Assembly: GCA_934230415.1 (NCBI GenBank)
Contig: CAKQEW010000010.1
Location: 1-21,826 of the forward strand
Length of the DNA stretch: 21,826 nt
From: an uncultured Alphaproteobacteria bacterium
GTDB lineage: Bacteria; Pseudomonadota; Alphaproteobacteria; Rs-D84
Direction of reading: 5' to 3'
The notes under the pieces were generated by a model that saw only the letters and a program-made list of their open reading frames with translations, was not told the DNA's origin and made no database searches. This document shows positions 6,307 to 14,489 of this stretch, in pieces. The position numbers were made by a program, and so were the translations under genes. How positions within the stretch are numbered: the first letter of the stretch is position 1; every line of letters starts with the position of its first letter.

Positions 6307-6335
6307 ATAATAGTAAAAATTACACACACGGACAA
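6307..6335 (-). promoter_or_regulatory. aroK promoter, predicted leaderless
   Basis: On the minus strand, -35 TTGTCC (6330-6335), a 17-bp spacer and -10 TATTAT (6307-6312), then 7 nt to the ATG at 6299. There is no Shine-Dalgarno sequence in those 7 nt. Confidence 0.55.
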
Positions 6336-6383
6336 TAAAAAAACTAAACGTCCGCTTTTTTGTTTTTTATGCGCCCACAAATA

Positions 6384-6415
6384 TGATATAATGCACACAT
6401 ATAAACAAAAGAGAG
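6384..6415 (+). promoter_or_regulatory. Promoter and ribosome site of the outer-membrane protein gene
   Basis: An extended -10, TGATATAAT (6384-6392), has only a T-rich match at the -35 position. Initiation is expected near 6399, and GAGAG at 6411-6415 is a ribosome site 7 nt before the ATG at 6423. Confidence 0.55.
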
Positions 6416-6422
6416 AATTATT

Positions 6423-7550
6423 ATGAAACATGCATCTTTGTTCGTTTTGGTCGCGTTTGTCGCATGTGGCACGTTGCCTGGCACAACCATGGCGGCGGCA
6501 CCACACGCATATGCAAACAGCATTTCCGCCCATAATATCGGCGCAATGCAACACACAATCATGACAAACGCCATTCACACGTTTGAAGGTACCGCATCGG
6601 CGGCACTGGGCACGCGCAGCAATATTCTGATGCCTGGTGACAAGGATGCAACCGAACAAACACTGAAAAAGAACCCAGCAGACGAATATGGACACCTGCC
6701 CTTGTATGGGACAATGCATTTGTATGGCGAATACGGCGACGATGGTTCTGTGTACGGTCATAATGGCGGTGATATGGTTTCACGCCCAACAATAAACAGC
6801 ATGTGGTTAAATTGGCAACACGTTGGCGACAATGCCAGTTTTGATAACTTTGAAACCACCGATTCCGATTATGATGTAATTACGTTTGGAATTTCTGGTG
6901 GCGATGTCCAGATGGGCACCGGCATCACTGATTGGGGAATGTTTGGCGGATATGTCGGCGGCACCCAGGACAACAGCGCCATAAACATTGATGAAAATGG
7001 CGGATATGTTGGCCTGTATGGTGGATATACGTTGGGTGGATTTAACATATCGCTGGCCGCAGATGCGGGCGCGCTGTATAACCGCGCCACACACGGCGCC
7101 GGCACCGATGAATATGCAAATATGTTCGTTGGTGGCGCAATAAACGCAACATACAATATTGCACTGGACGCGACATTCACATTACAGCCGGGCGTATATG
7201 CCGGATATACATGGGTAAAATCTGCGAATTACATGTCCATGGATGGCACCGCAATCGCCAACAACAACCTTAATTTGTTTGAGGTCGCCCCCGGCGCGCG
7301 CGCGATTAAGCATATCGGCAGTGGCTGGTTTGGATTTATCGGTGCAAAATACGTGTTTAATTTTGAACATGGTGGCGATGCGACCGCCGCAGGCGCAAGA
7401 CTGGCGGATCTGGAAACCGCAAATTATTCAGAATATGGCCTGGGGCTGGAAAAATCCATTGATCGTTTTTACATGTCAATCAAACTGGGGCGGCGCGACG
7501 GCGGTCGTACCGGATGGACATGGGGAACCAGCCTGAAATATATGTTTTAA
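6423..7550 (+). CDS. Outer-membrane beta-barrel protein (autotransporter-barrel-like)
   Basis: The 375-residue protein has a signal peptide (MKHASLFVLVAFVACGTLPG, then TTMAAAPHA). From about residue 95 it has alternating Gly/aromatic strands such as MHLYGEYGDDGSVYG, GYVGLYGGYTLGGFNISLAA and GVYAGYTWV, and it ends in phenylalanine (SLKYMF) as expected for BAM substrates. The pattern resembles autotransporter barrel domains, but there is no long passenger: only about 70 residues lie between the signal peptide and the first barrel-like strands. It could be a porin-like or adhesin-type barrel. It is divergent from aroK with its own promoter and convergent with prfA across a shared terminator. Confidence 0.75.
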   Translation: MKHASLFVLVAFVACGTLPGTTMAAAPHAYANSISAHNIGAMQHTIMTNAIHTFEGTASAALGTRSNILMPGDKDATEQTLKKNPADEYGHLPLYGTMHLYGEYGDDGSVYGHNGGDMVSRPTINSMWLNWQHVGDNASFDNFETTDSDYDVITFGISGGDVQMGTGITDWGMFGGYVGGTQDNSAINIDENGGYVGLYGGYTLGGFNISLAADAGALYNRATHGAGTDEYANMFVGGAINATYNIALDATFTLQPGVYAGYTWVKSANYMSMDGTAIANNNLNLFEVAPGARAIKHIGSGWFGFIGAKYVFNFEHGGDATAAGARLADLETANYSEYGLGLEKSIDRFYMSIKLGRRDGGRTGWTWGTSLKYMF

Positions 7551-7576
7551 AAAACGCGCCAATGGCGCGTTTTTTA
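7551..7576. terminator. Bidirectional terminator between the barrel gene and prfA
   Basis: A perfect 10-bp stem, AAAACGCGCC/GGCGCGTTTT (7551-7560 and 7564-7573), has loop AAT and T-runs in both directions. It ends inside the prfA stop codon. Confidence 0.85.
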
Positions 7577-8638
7577 TTCCATATTTGCCAAGCGTTCCAA
7601 TTGGTCAGCGGCAATCAACGCATCAATCATTTCATCCAATGCAACGCCACCCGCCAATATATCATCCAATTTGTATAACGTTAATTTTATACGATGATCG
7701 GTGACGCGCTGTTCTGGGAAATTATATGTTCTGATTTTTTCGCTGCGGTCGCCACTGCCCACCATGGATTTACGTGCGGCATTGCTGGCGCCCTGCTGCT
7801 CGGCGCGTTGTTTTTCGTACAATTTAGAACGCAAAACCGCCATCGCCGCAGCCTTGTTTTGAAATTGACTGCGTTCATTTTGGCACGTAACAACGATACC
7901 AGATGGGAAATGCGTAATACGTATCGCGCTGTCGGTTTTATTAACGTGCTGGCCACCGGCCCCGGACGCGCGAAAGATATCAATACGAATATCCTTGTCA
8001 TCAATTACGACGTCTATGTCTTTGGCTTCGGGCATAACGGCAACCGACGCCGCACTGGTGTGAATGCGACCACCGGCCTCGGTTTCTGGGACACGCTGGA
8101 CACGATGAATTCCTGATTCAAATTTCATACGTGCATACGCACCAACACCATCAATTTTGAACACAATTTCTTTGTAACCGCGTAATGATGTTGCGTTTTC
8201 TTCAATCACTTCCACCTGCCAACCATGGCGCAACGCGTATGATTTATATTGATTATACAAATCACCCGCAAACAGTGCAGATTCTTCGCCACCAACACCC
8301 GCACGAATTTCCATAATCACACTGTTATCATCCGCATCATCGCGTGGCAACAGTGCAATTTGCAACTTCTTCTCTATTTCAGGCAAATGATGGTTTAATT
8401 CCGCCAACTGTTCCGCCGCAATTGCATGCAGTTCTGGATCATGTTGCATTTCTGTGGCATCGGCAATACCCGCAGTCGTCTGGAAATATTCGTTTATCAA
8501 CGGCAATATTTCAGAAATACGCGAGTATTCCTTGGACAGTTTGGTCAGTTCTTCACCGGCCACATTTCCGGAATTCATTTGCGTTTCTATTTCAGATGCG
8601 CGCGATTGTATGTCTTTTAATTTTTGTTCTATTATCAT
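7574..8638 (-). CDS. prfA: Peptide chain release factor 1
   Basis: The 354-residue protein recognises UAA and UAG stop codons and triggers peptidyl-tRNA hydrolysis. The catalytic GGQ is in FRASGAGGQHVNKTDSA (about residue 230). The stop-codon recognition tripeptide is PET in HRVQRVPETEAGGRIH, fitting the PxT form of RF1 rather than the SPF of RF2. Length is typical. It lies 12 nt after the hisS stop codon, so they form an operon. No prmC follows. The start has no clear ribosome site, so translation may depend on hisS. Confidence 0.95.
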   Translation of the reverse strand: MIIEQKLKDIQSRASEIETQMNSGNVAGEELTKLSKEYSRISEILPLINEYFQTTAGIADATEMQHDPELHAIAAEQLAELNHHLPEIEKKLQIALLPRDDADDNSVIMEIRAGVGGEESALFAGDLYNQYKSYALRHGWQVEVIEENATSLRGYKEIVFKIDGVGAYARMKFESGIHRVQRVPETEAGGRIHTSAASVAVMPEAKDIDVVIDDKDIRIDIFRASGAGGQHVNKTDSAIRITHFPSGIVVTCQNERSQFQNKAAAMAVLRSKLYEKQRAEQQGASNAARKSMVGSGDRSEKIRTYNFPEQRVTDHRIKLTLYKLDDILAGGVALDEMIDALIAADQLERLANME

Positions 8639-8650
8639 AGTGATATACCA

Positions 8651-9946
8651 TTATCTTAATAATTTAATTGCACTTTCTAAATCCATGGTTTGCTGGTCAC
8701 CCGACTGCATGTTTTTAACCGCCAACATGTTCGTTTCGCGTTCGGTTGTTCCGACAATTATGCTGTACGGCGCACCAATTTTATCGGCGTATTCAATCTG
8801 GTTTTTGAATTTCTTGTTCGTATCCAGATATGACACCGATGGAATTCCATTATCCCGCAACGCGTTCAACACAGATGACCCATACGCCAGGTTTTCATCA
8901 CCCATCACCAGAATTGCCGCACGAATTGGCGCACCAAATCGCGTCAAATCAATCTGGCCTGATTCCAGCAATGCAACAAAGATTCGCGAAAAACCAATCG
9001 CCGCCCCAACACCGATAATTTTTGTTTTGGAAAACTTGCCCGCCAGGTCTGCATAACGACCACCACCGGCCGCCGTACCCAATTCCGGATGATTTATCAA
9101 TTTAAATTCAAAAACCAGTCCGGTATAGTACGCCAACCCGCGCGCAATTGATAAATCAATCTCGGCATTATTCACACCCATATCGCGCAACACCGCAACG
9201 AAGTGTGTCAGTTCATTAATCGCCGCATCCAATTCGTCTGTACGTCCCAGGAAATCCATATATCCACGCGTGAACACAGATTTAATTTCGTTTTCCACAG
9301 CGTCGTTATTCAACGCATCGCGCAGACCAGACGCAAATTCTTCATCACCCATTGCGTCTTTTTTATCAATCAGCACAAACACAGATTTCTTTTGCGCATC
9401 ATTTAATCCCAGGTGCGCGAACATCGCATCCCAGAACGGGCGCGAACCAATCAAAACGCGCGCCGGCCCGATAAATTCCGCGACCGATGACAACGCACGA
9501 TCAATCACAGAAATGATTTCCGCATCATAATTTGTGGACAATGAATTAATACCCATAATGTCCATATCCATCTGATAAAATTCGCGATAGCGTCCCTTTT
9601 GCGCGCGTTCCCCGCGATAGCGTTTTGAAAACTGGGACGCACGAAACGGAAATACTAAATCATTCAGGTGACCCGCGACATAACGCGACAACCCAACCGT
9701 ACCATCATAACGCAGACCCATTTTGGTGTCGCCCTTTTGGAACAAAAACATCTGGGTTTCAATTTCATCCCAGTTGTCTTTATCGGTCAAAACCTCGGCT
9801 CGTTCAATGGCCGGCAAATCCAGTTGCGAAAAACCCGCTGTGCGCAATACACCCAACATACGGCACGCGCATTCATCAAAACAGCGTTGTTGCGCTGGCA
9901 ATAATTCTATGAAACCCGACAATGGTTTCGTTGGCTTTAATTCCAT
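8651..9946 (-). CDS. hisS: Histidyl-tRNA synthetase
   Basis: The 431-residue class II enzyme charges tRNA-His. Motif 2 is visible as FRASQFSKRYRGERAQKGR, then EFYQMDMDIMG. The histidine-binding loop is IARGLAYYTGLVFEF, and motif 3 follows in GGGRYADL and IGVGAAIGFSRIF. A C-terminal anticodon-binding domain (IRAAILVMGDEN to the end) completes the usual architecture. The ATG at 9946 has AGGA 7 nt upstream. It is the first gene of the hisS-prfA operon. Confidence 0.95.
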   Translation of the reverse strand: MELKPTKPLSGFIELLPAQQRCFDECACRMLGVLRTAGFSQLDLPAIERAEVLTDKDNWDEIETQMFLFQKGDTKMGLRYDGTVGLSRYVAGHLNDLVFPFRASQFSKRYRGERAQKGRYREFYQMDMDIMGINSLSTNYDAEIISVIDRALSSVAEFIGPARVLIGSRPFWDAMFAHLGLNDAQKKSVFVLIDKKDAMGDEEFASGLRDALNNDAVENEIKSVFTRGYMDFLGRTDELDAAINELTHFVAVLRDMGVNNAEIDLSIARGLAYYTGLVFEFKLINHPELGTAAGGGRYADLAGKFSKTKIIGVGAAIGFSRIFVALLESGQIDLTRFGAPIRAAILVMGDENLAYGSSVLNALRDNGIPSVSYLDTNKKFKNQIEYADKIGAPYSIIVGTTERETNMLAVKNMQSGDQQTMDLESAIKLLR

Positions 9947-9961
9947 TTTATATTCCTGTGG

Positions 9962-9994
9962 TTTATACGGAAAAACTGTGACATATCAATGTCA
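9962..9994 (-). promoter_or_regulatory. Possible hisS promoter with overlapping palindrome
   Basis: On the minus strand, TTGATA (9984-9989), a 16-bp spacer and TATAAA (9962-9967) could be a promoter. The palindrome TGACAT-ATCA-ATGTCA (9979-9994) covers its -35 and could be an operator. Initiation would fall within the AGGA ribosome site, so the exact promoter is uncertain. The remaining intergenic part (9995-10122) shows only a short GC palindrome, CACGCGC-AC-GCGCGTG, near 10029-10044. Confidence 0.35.
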
Positions 9995-10122
9995 ATTATA
10001 TCATAAAAAATGCAAAACGCTAATATTCACGCGCACGCGCGTGGTGCAAATCTGAAAAGATAAATACGTTTCCAATCATGATATGATACTAGGCTGAAAT
10101 TTGCGAAAATTCAAGTATTTTA

Positions 10123-10827
10123 TCAGAAATATTGATGTAACTGGGCACCATGCACGGTCAGCCATCGCTTTGCACGCCCCACCCCGTCACCGTACAGCGC
10201 CGTCACCGTTGCCCAGAACGCCGGCGAATGATCCATATGCACACGGTGTGCCAATTCATGCATAACAACGTACCGCATAACATCTGTGGGCGCAAACGCC
10301 AACCGCCACGAAAACGAAATCGTACCAGATGACGAACAGCTGCCCCAGCGACTGGTCGTATCACGCACCGTAATGTGTATCGGCCATAATTCACGTGGTG
10401 CGGTCTTTATCATCGCACGCACAGCAACCAAAAATTCAGACTTAACAAAATCACGAACACGGCGTTCAAACATATCTGGCGCACCACCAACAATCAATAT
10501 GCATTCATTGTCGGTACAGATGAACTGGTTTGCGCGCCGTGTCGCATCATGCACCAGTTTTACGCGCCGTCCCAGGCATTCCAACGTATCACCCGGCTGC
10601 ACATGCGATTTTTCTGGGGCGGCGGCATAGATTCGTTCAATCCATTTACGTTTTTGTTCAATGAAACGCAACGCCGACGCGGTTGTTGCCAACCACGGCT
10701 TTGATACATGAATTTCACGCACAGGCCGCGTTTTCGGTCGCAACGTAATATTGCGCAACCCACGCCGTGTATCAATTACCACCGGGATATGTTCACCCCA
10801 CGATGAAACAAATTCATATTCAGACAT
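10123..10827 (-). CDS. YgjP-type zinc metallopeptidase (DUF45, SprT/M48-like)
   Basis: The 234-residue protein ends with the family core DTTSRWGSCSSSGTISFSWR, then LAFAPTDVMRYVV and MHELAHRVHMDHSPAFW. The HExxH-type zinc site is HELAH with a downstream histidine. These YgjP-like proteins are putative metallohydrolases of unclear physiological role. The start lies 5 nt after the stop of a 53-codon secreted peptide gene, which itself overlaps tkt, so the three are probably one transcript. Confidence 0.88.
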   Translation of the reverse strand: MSEYEFVSSWGEHIPVVIDTRRGLRNITLRPKTRPVREIHVSKPWLATTASALRFIEQKRKWIERIYAAAPEKSHVQPGDTLECLGRRVKLVHDATRRANQFICTDNECILIVGGAPDMFERRVRDFVKSEFLVAVRAMIKTAPRELWPIHITVRDTTSRWGSCSSSGTISFSWRLAFAPTDVMRYVVMHELAHRVHMDHSPAFWATVTALYGDGVGRAKRWLTVHGAQLHQYF

Positions 10828-10832
10828 TTATG

Positions 10833-10994
10833 TTATTTACCAGCCTTGGCAATTTCTGATCTGATTAAATCAACCATTGCCTGTAAATTTTTTGCGTTAT
10901 TCTGCCCAGCGACACCATGCGTTTGTAATTCCGACGTCGCCGCCCCCGCGTACAACGGGAACAGAATTAAAAATACGGATAATATATTTCTCAT
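10833..10994 (-). CDS. Small secreted peptide, 53 residues, coupled to tkt
   Basis: This short gene encodes a signal-peptide-like start, MRNILSVFLILFPLYAGAAT, followed by about 33 hydrophilic residues (SELQTHGVAGQNNAKNLQ, ending RSEIAKAGK). I recognise no family. Support for its being real: its ATG overlaps the tkt TGA stop as ATGA, it ends 5 nt before the next gene, and a hydrophobic N-terminal segment with an AxA-type cleavage site (AGAAT) is unlikely by chance. It is probably exported to the periplasm. Confidence 0.65.
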   Translation of the reverse strand: MRNILSVFLILFPLYAGAATSELQTHGVAGQNNAKNLQAMVDLIRSEIAKAGK

Positions 10995-12775
10995 TTTATT
11001 TTCTGTGCGATATCACGCGCGATTGCATCCACATCAAAACCCATGGCACGATACACCGCATTCCCCGGCCCCGACAGACCGAATCGATCAATTCCAACAA
11101 CCGCATCCGCAAATTCAAACCATGGTGCGGATGCCGCTGCCTCTATGGCGACAACATAGCCGCGTAAAACGCACTGCTTGTACTTATCATCTTGGGCACG
11201 GAATTCACCAACACATGGCATACTGGCAACCTGAACATCTGGGCCCAGCATCTGCGCAACCGCAACCGCCAGGGGAACCTCGCTGCCGGTGGCAATCAGT
11301 GTTGCGCGCACACGACGGGTTGCCGCCGGATAAATAATATAACCACCGCGCGACACATCCGCATCATCTGGGGTTGGTACCTGGTGTATTTTCTGGCGCG
11401 ACAGCACAATGCACGATGGGCAATTTGTATCAGACACCGCCATGCGCCATGCGTATGCAACCTCTGTCCCATTGCATGGACGAAACACATTCAAATGCGG
11501 AATCAAACGCAGGGATGGTAATTGTTCAATCGGTTCGTGTGTGGGGCCATCCTGGCCGACACAGACACTGTCGTGTGTGAACACATAAATCACCGGTAAT
11601 CCCGACATGGCCGCAATGCGAATCGCCGGGCGCATATAATCACTGAACACCAAAAATGTTGATCCATATGGCCGCAATCCCGCCGCCGCCATACCATTCA
11701 TAATCGCGCCCATTGCATGTTCACGCACGCCATAGTTAATAAAATTACCACTGAAATCATCGGGCGTAATATCATGATGCGCCGCGGTTTTTGCGTTTGT
11801 GCTGCTGGCTAAATCCGCACTGCCCCCGACCAGGCGCACGCCCGCCGCAATCATAGACTGTAAATAAACCCCAGACAATTCACGCGTTGAAATATCCGCA
11901 TCCGAATCCAGCGTCGGCATATCAGCAACACTGACATCTGGCTGGTTAGAAACATACTTTGCATTCACAGAATTCGCCACAGTCGCCCACAACTGTTCCC
12001 CCGCCGACGATGTATATTCTGCAACCAGTTTTTGCAATTCCGAATCAGACAACGCCATTCCATGCGCCGCCGCCATTCCCGCCAACGACGACCCACGCCC
12101 AATAATATCGCGACAACGAATAAATACCGGTCCCGTTGCCCCAGACGCCGCACGCAACGCCCGATCCAACGCGTTAAAATCATCCCCACGCACAGATATC
12201 ACGTGCCAACCCGCCGCACGCATACGCCCCACGACATCAACGTCCGTCAACGCAACACCATCAATAGAAATCCCATTATCGTCCCACAACAGTACCAGGT
12301 TGTTCAAATTGTACCGACCGGCAAATGTGATAGATTCGGACGCAACCCCTTCTGACAAATCGCCATCGCCACACAGGCAATACACCATTTCATCTGATTT
12401 CTGAATCTTGGCCGCCAGCGCCATACCGACCGCGTTTCCAATGCCCTGGCCCAGGGGACCAGTAGTTGCCATCACCCCATCAATACCGTATTCCGGATGT
12501 CCGGGCAATCCACCAATTGTACGAAAAGATGACATTTCGCCAATATCATATCCCGCTAATTTCAGCGTTGCATACAGCAGCGCACTGCCGTGTCCCGCCG
12601 ACAACACAAAACGGTCACGTCCACGGCGCAAGAAATTCGCATAAATCGTTGTGATAATATCCGCCGCACCCAACACGATTCCCACGTGTCCCGAACGCGC
12701 ATGACGTATCGCGTCCAGCGCAAATGCGCGAACGCTGTGTGACATTTCTGCTAATTGTTTGGCATTAAACTTCAT
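10991..12775 (-). CDS. tkt: Transketolase (short form)
   Basis: The 594-residue enzyme moves two-carbon units between sugar phosphates using thiamine diphosphate. The ThDP motif runs from CGDGDLSEGVASE to LLWDDNGISIDG. FINYGVREHAMGAI and HDSVCVGQDGPTHEPIEQL mark the pyrimidine domain, and a C-terminal domain (ATLIATGSEVPLA onward) is present. It is about 70 residues shorter than E. coli TktA (663), mainly in the linker after HGMALSDSELQ. The usual SGHPG of the first motif reads SGHVG. The start at 12775 lies 8 nt after an extended -10, with no ribosome site. Confidence 0.92.
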   Translation of the reverse strand: MKFNAKQLAEMSHSVRAFALDAIRHARSGHVGIVLGAADIITTIYANFLRRGRDRFVLSAGHGSALLYATLKLAGYDIGEMSSFRTIGGLPGHPEYGIDGVMATTGPLGQGIGNAVGMALAAKIQKSDEMVYCLCGDGDLSEGVASESITFAGRYNLNNLVLLWDDNGISIDGVALTDVDVVGRMRAAGWHVISVRGDDFNALDRALRAASGATGPVFIRCRDIIGRGSSLAGMAAAHGMALSDSELQKLVAEYTSSAGEQLWATVANSVNAKYVSNQPDVSVADMPTLDSDADISTRELSGVYLQSMIAAGVRLVGGSADLASSTNAKTAAHHDITPDDFSGNFINYGVREHAMGAIMNGMAAAGLRPYGSTFLVFSDYMRPAIRIAAMSGLPVIYVFTHDSVCVGQDGPTHEPIEQLPSLRLIPHLNVFRPCNGTEVAYAWRMAVSDTNCPSCIVLSRQKIHQVPTPDDADVSRGGYIIYPAATRRVRATLIATGSEVPLAVAVAQMLGPDVQVASMPCVGEFRAQDDKYKQCVLRGYVVAIEAAASAPWFEFADAVVGIDRFGLSGPGNAVYRAMGFDVDAIARDIAQKIK

Positions 12776-12788
12776 TTTGTGTTATTAT
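12759..12788 (+). promoter_or_regulatory. Possible rnhA promoter overlapping the tkt promoter
   Basis: TTGGCA (12759-12764), an 18-bp spacer and TATTAT (12783-12788) overlap the tkt -10 on the opposite strand and lie partly inside tkt. Only 36 bp separate the two start codons, so the promoters probably compete. Confidence 0.4.
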
Positions 12789-12792
12789 ACCA
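12784..12792 (-). promoter_or_regulatory. tkt extended -10 promoter, predicted leaderless
   Basis: On the minus strand, TGGTATAAT (TATAAT at 12784-12789) lies 8 nt before the tkt ATG at 12775. The -35 match is poor (TTTTAT at 17-bp spacing), consistent with an extended -10 promoter. Confidence 0.55.
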
Positions 12793-12811
12793 CAAAACAA
12801 GGTTGAATAAA

Positions 12812-13240
12812 ATGTTAAAAATTTGGACAGACGGCAGTTGCCTGGGCAACCCGGGCCCGGGCGGTTGGGCATTTGTGGCAACGGACGATAAAAACATTGC
12901 CGAACGCAGTGGCGGCGAACCCAACACAACCAACAATCGTATGGAATTAACGGCGGTTATCCGGGCACTGACGGCGGCACGCCGACACAGCGAAATTGAA
13001 TTGCACACCGACAGCCAATATGTCAAAAACGGTATGCAATTATGGATGAAAAATTGGAAGAAAAACAATTGGCGCACCGCAGATAAGAAACCTGTAAAAA
13101 ATCAAGACCTGTGGATGCAGTTGGATGAACTGGCGCAAACAATAAAAATCCACTGGCATTGGGTACGCGGTCATAACGGAAATGAATTAAATGAACGTTG
13201 TGATGAATTGGCACGTACCGCCGCCGAACAGGTAAAATAA
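12812..13240 (+). CDS. rnhA: Ribonuclease HI
   Basis: The 142-residue enzyme cleaves the RNA strand of RNA-DNA hybrids. The four catalytic acids are visible: D in IWTDGSCLGNPGPGGW, E in NNRMELTAVIRAL, D in ELHTDSQYV, and D in NERCDELAR. The basic protrusion MKNWKKNNWRTADKKPVKN is present and HWHWVRGHNGN precedes the last acid. The frame is open to 12755, but ATG 12812, with AAGG 9 nt upstream, gives the canonical N-terminus. It is divergent from tkt and convergent with the cysteine-rich gene. Confidence 0.96.
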   Translation: MLKIWTDGSCLGNPGPGGWAFVATDDKNIAERSGGEPNTTNNRMELTAVIRALTAARRHSEIELHTDSQYVKNGMQLWMKNWKKNNWRTADKKPVKNQDLWMQLDELAQTIKIHWHWVRGHNGNELNERCDELARTAAEQVK

Positions 13241-13241
13241 G

Positions 13242-13267
13242 AAAATGCGCCATTGGCGCATTTTTTA
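13242..13267. terminator. Bidirectional terminator between rnhA and the cysteine-rich gene
   Basis: A perfect 10-bp stem, AAAATGCGCC/GGCGCATTTT (13242-13251 and 13255-13264), has loop ATT and T-runs on both sides. It runs up to the stop codon of the minus-strand gene. Confidence 0.85.
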
Positions 13268-14254
13268 TTGTCCCGCATACGGACATTTTTCCCCACCCAT
13301 TTCGTACGTACCGGTGGCATCAGATCCCGTGGCAGTCGGCGATATTGTATAACAATCTGCGATTGTTGTTTTGCGAATTTGTTCGCCAAAATATTCTGCT
13401 TCGGGACTGTAAACCGTACTGCCATCGGCAGCATCTGGGCACTTACTACACATTGACATACGTGCTTCACCATATGTACCAGACGGGCACTTCCAATGTA
13501 CCTTTGCGGTACATGTATATGTATCAGTGCATGTTCTGATGTATTTCGCACACGCGCCACTTGCAAACCGGCAAGTCCAATCAGTATCAGATATGCAATT
13601 TGTCGTGGTGCATTTCTCTTTTGCCTTGCATGTATAAACAGTTGTGCTGGACGAATTAGAGCAAATTGATGAAGTTCCCAATGATTTTGTCGTACCTGTG
13701 CGCTCGTATCCTGTAGCACATGTTTCACACGATGTCCACGTTGTGTCACCCCACATATACAAACCCTCTTTTGTGCAATTAGATATAGTCTGTTTATCAC
13801 TGGAATTATACGTCCCAATTTGTTTCAGAGCGCATGTGCCCGGCGCCTTTACACAGGGCCCCGAATAACCAATTTGTCCACAGTATGTTACATTATCTTT
13901 TACCTGATATGTGCCACCCGCATAAATCTGATTGCCGATAACCTGGATTGTACCAAATTGTTTGTAACCACTGCTACATTGGAAACAGTCGGCGATATAA
14001 CCCACGCGCGCCCCTGGGGTGGCCCCTAAGTTCGTATACACCGGATATATCTTATATGACGCGCAGCTCGCTGACACTACTTGGTTATAATTCATTGTTT
14101 CACTTAAACTTACGCCATCATAAGCCACGTTATAACCGCTGTAACATGCATCAGGGTTACTGAACGTCGGTGTATTGGCTGTGTTGGCTGCATGTGCTGC
14201 CGTGCCTAATATCACGCCAACCATAAACGGTATACCGTAAAATAATTTTCTCAT
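13265..14254 (-). CDS. Secreted cysteine-rich protein, member 3 of the family
   Basis: The 329-residue protein has a signal peptide (MRKLFYGIPFMVGVILGTAA, then HAANTAN). Many cysteines follow, in modules such as CFQCSSGYKQFG, CETCATGYERTG, and CPSGTYGEARMSMCSKCP. These resemble cysteine-rich extracellular repeats of the GCC2/GCC3 or EGF type. It ends TIADCY, a linker, then DATGTYEMGGEKCPY, the signature shared with the proteins at 1006-1626 and 3700-4281. Unlike those, it has no invertible element upstream; a long structured leader and a promoter at 14490-14518 precede it. GGGGGG lies 6 nt before the ATG as ribosome site. The function is unknown; an exported, disulfide-bonded surface protein is the likely class. 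Confidence 0.78.
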   Translation of the reverse strand: MRKLFYGIPFMVGVILGTAAHAANTANTPTFSNPDACYSGYNVAYDGVSLSETMNYNQVVSASCASYKIYPVYTNLGATPGARVGYIADCFQCSSGYKQFGTIQVIGNQIYAGGTYQVKDNVTYCGQIGYSGPCVKAPGTCALKQIGTYNSSDKQTISNCTKEGLYMWGDTTWTSCETCATGYERTGTTKSLGTSSICSNSSSTTVYTCKAKEKCTTTNCISDTDWTCRFASGACAKYIRTCTDTYTCTAKVHWKCPSGTYGEARMSMCSKCPDAADGSTVYSPEAEYFGEQIRKTTIADCYTISPTATGSDATGTYEMGGEKCPYAGQ

Positions 14255-14489
14255 TTATCCCCCCGAACAGATTGCCAAACAAAAACCACCGGTTTTCACA
14301 GGTGGTCAGGAGGTTGAGAACAATCCAATGAATTGTGTCGCGTATTTGATATTCCGCGAACCCTCCTGACCAAATTGTCAGGAGTTTTTTCATCTGAATA
14401 CTAAAAAACGCGCAATACGCGCGCCGCAAATTCAGACGCATTGGAACGGGTTCTCACACCCCATCATTGGAACACCCAATGACAATAAT
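14255..14489 (-). promoter_or_regulatory. Long structured mRNA leader (candidate attenuator or cis-regulatory RNA)
   Basis: Read on the minus strand, the leader can form: (a) TCATTGG/CCAATGA near its 5' end; (b) a long-range helix of TGAGAAC and TCCAATG (14439-14456) with CATTGGA and GTTCTCA (14315-14330); (c) inside it, TCTGAAT/ATTCAGA (14430-14436 with 14393-14399) enclosing a CGCGC/GCGCG hairpin and T-run (14404-14423); (d) CTCCTGAC/GTCAGGAG (14363-14384); (e) an alternative pairing of GGTCAGGAGGGTT with AACCTCCTGACC (14303-14314) that excludes (d); and (f) ACCACC/GGTGGT followed by TTTTTG (14280-14305), a terminator-like hairpin that shares bases with (e). The helices are seen by eye; switching between them is inference. 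Confidence 0.55.

Noticed and set aside
6300..6761. N-terminal extension of shikimate kinase
   Set aside because: This part is antisense to the barrel protein gene and has no kinase similarity. The P-loop sits at the usual distance from ATG 6299.
14363..14390. Plus-strand terminator (CTCCTGAC/GTCAGGAG followed by six T)
   Set aside because: It looks good as a terminator, but no plus-strand gene ends upstream of it. I interpret the helix as part of the minus-strand leader.
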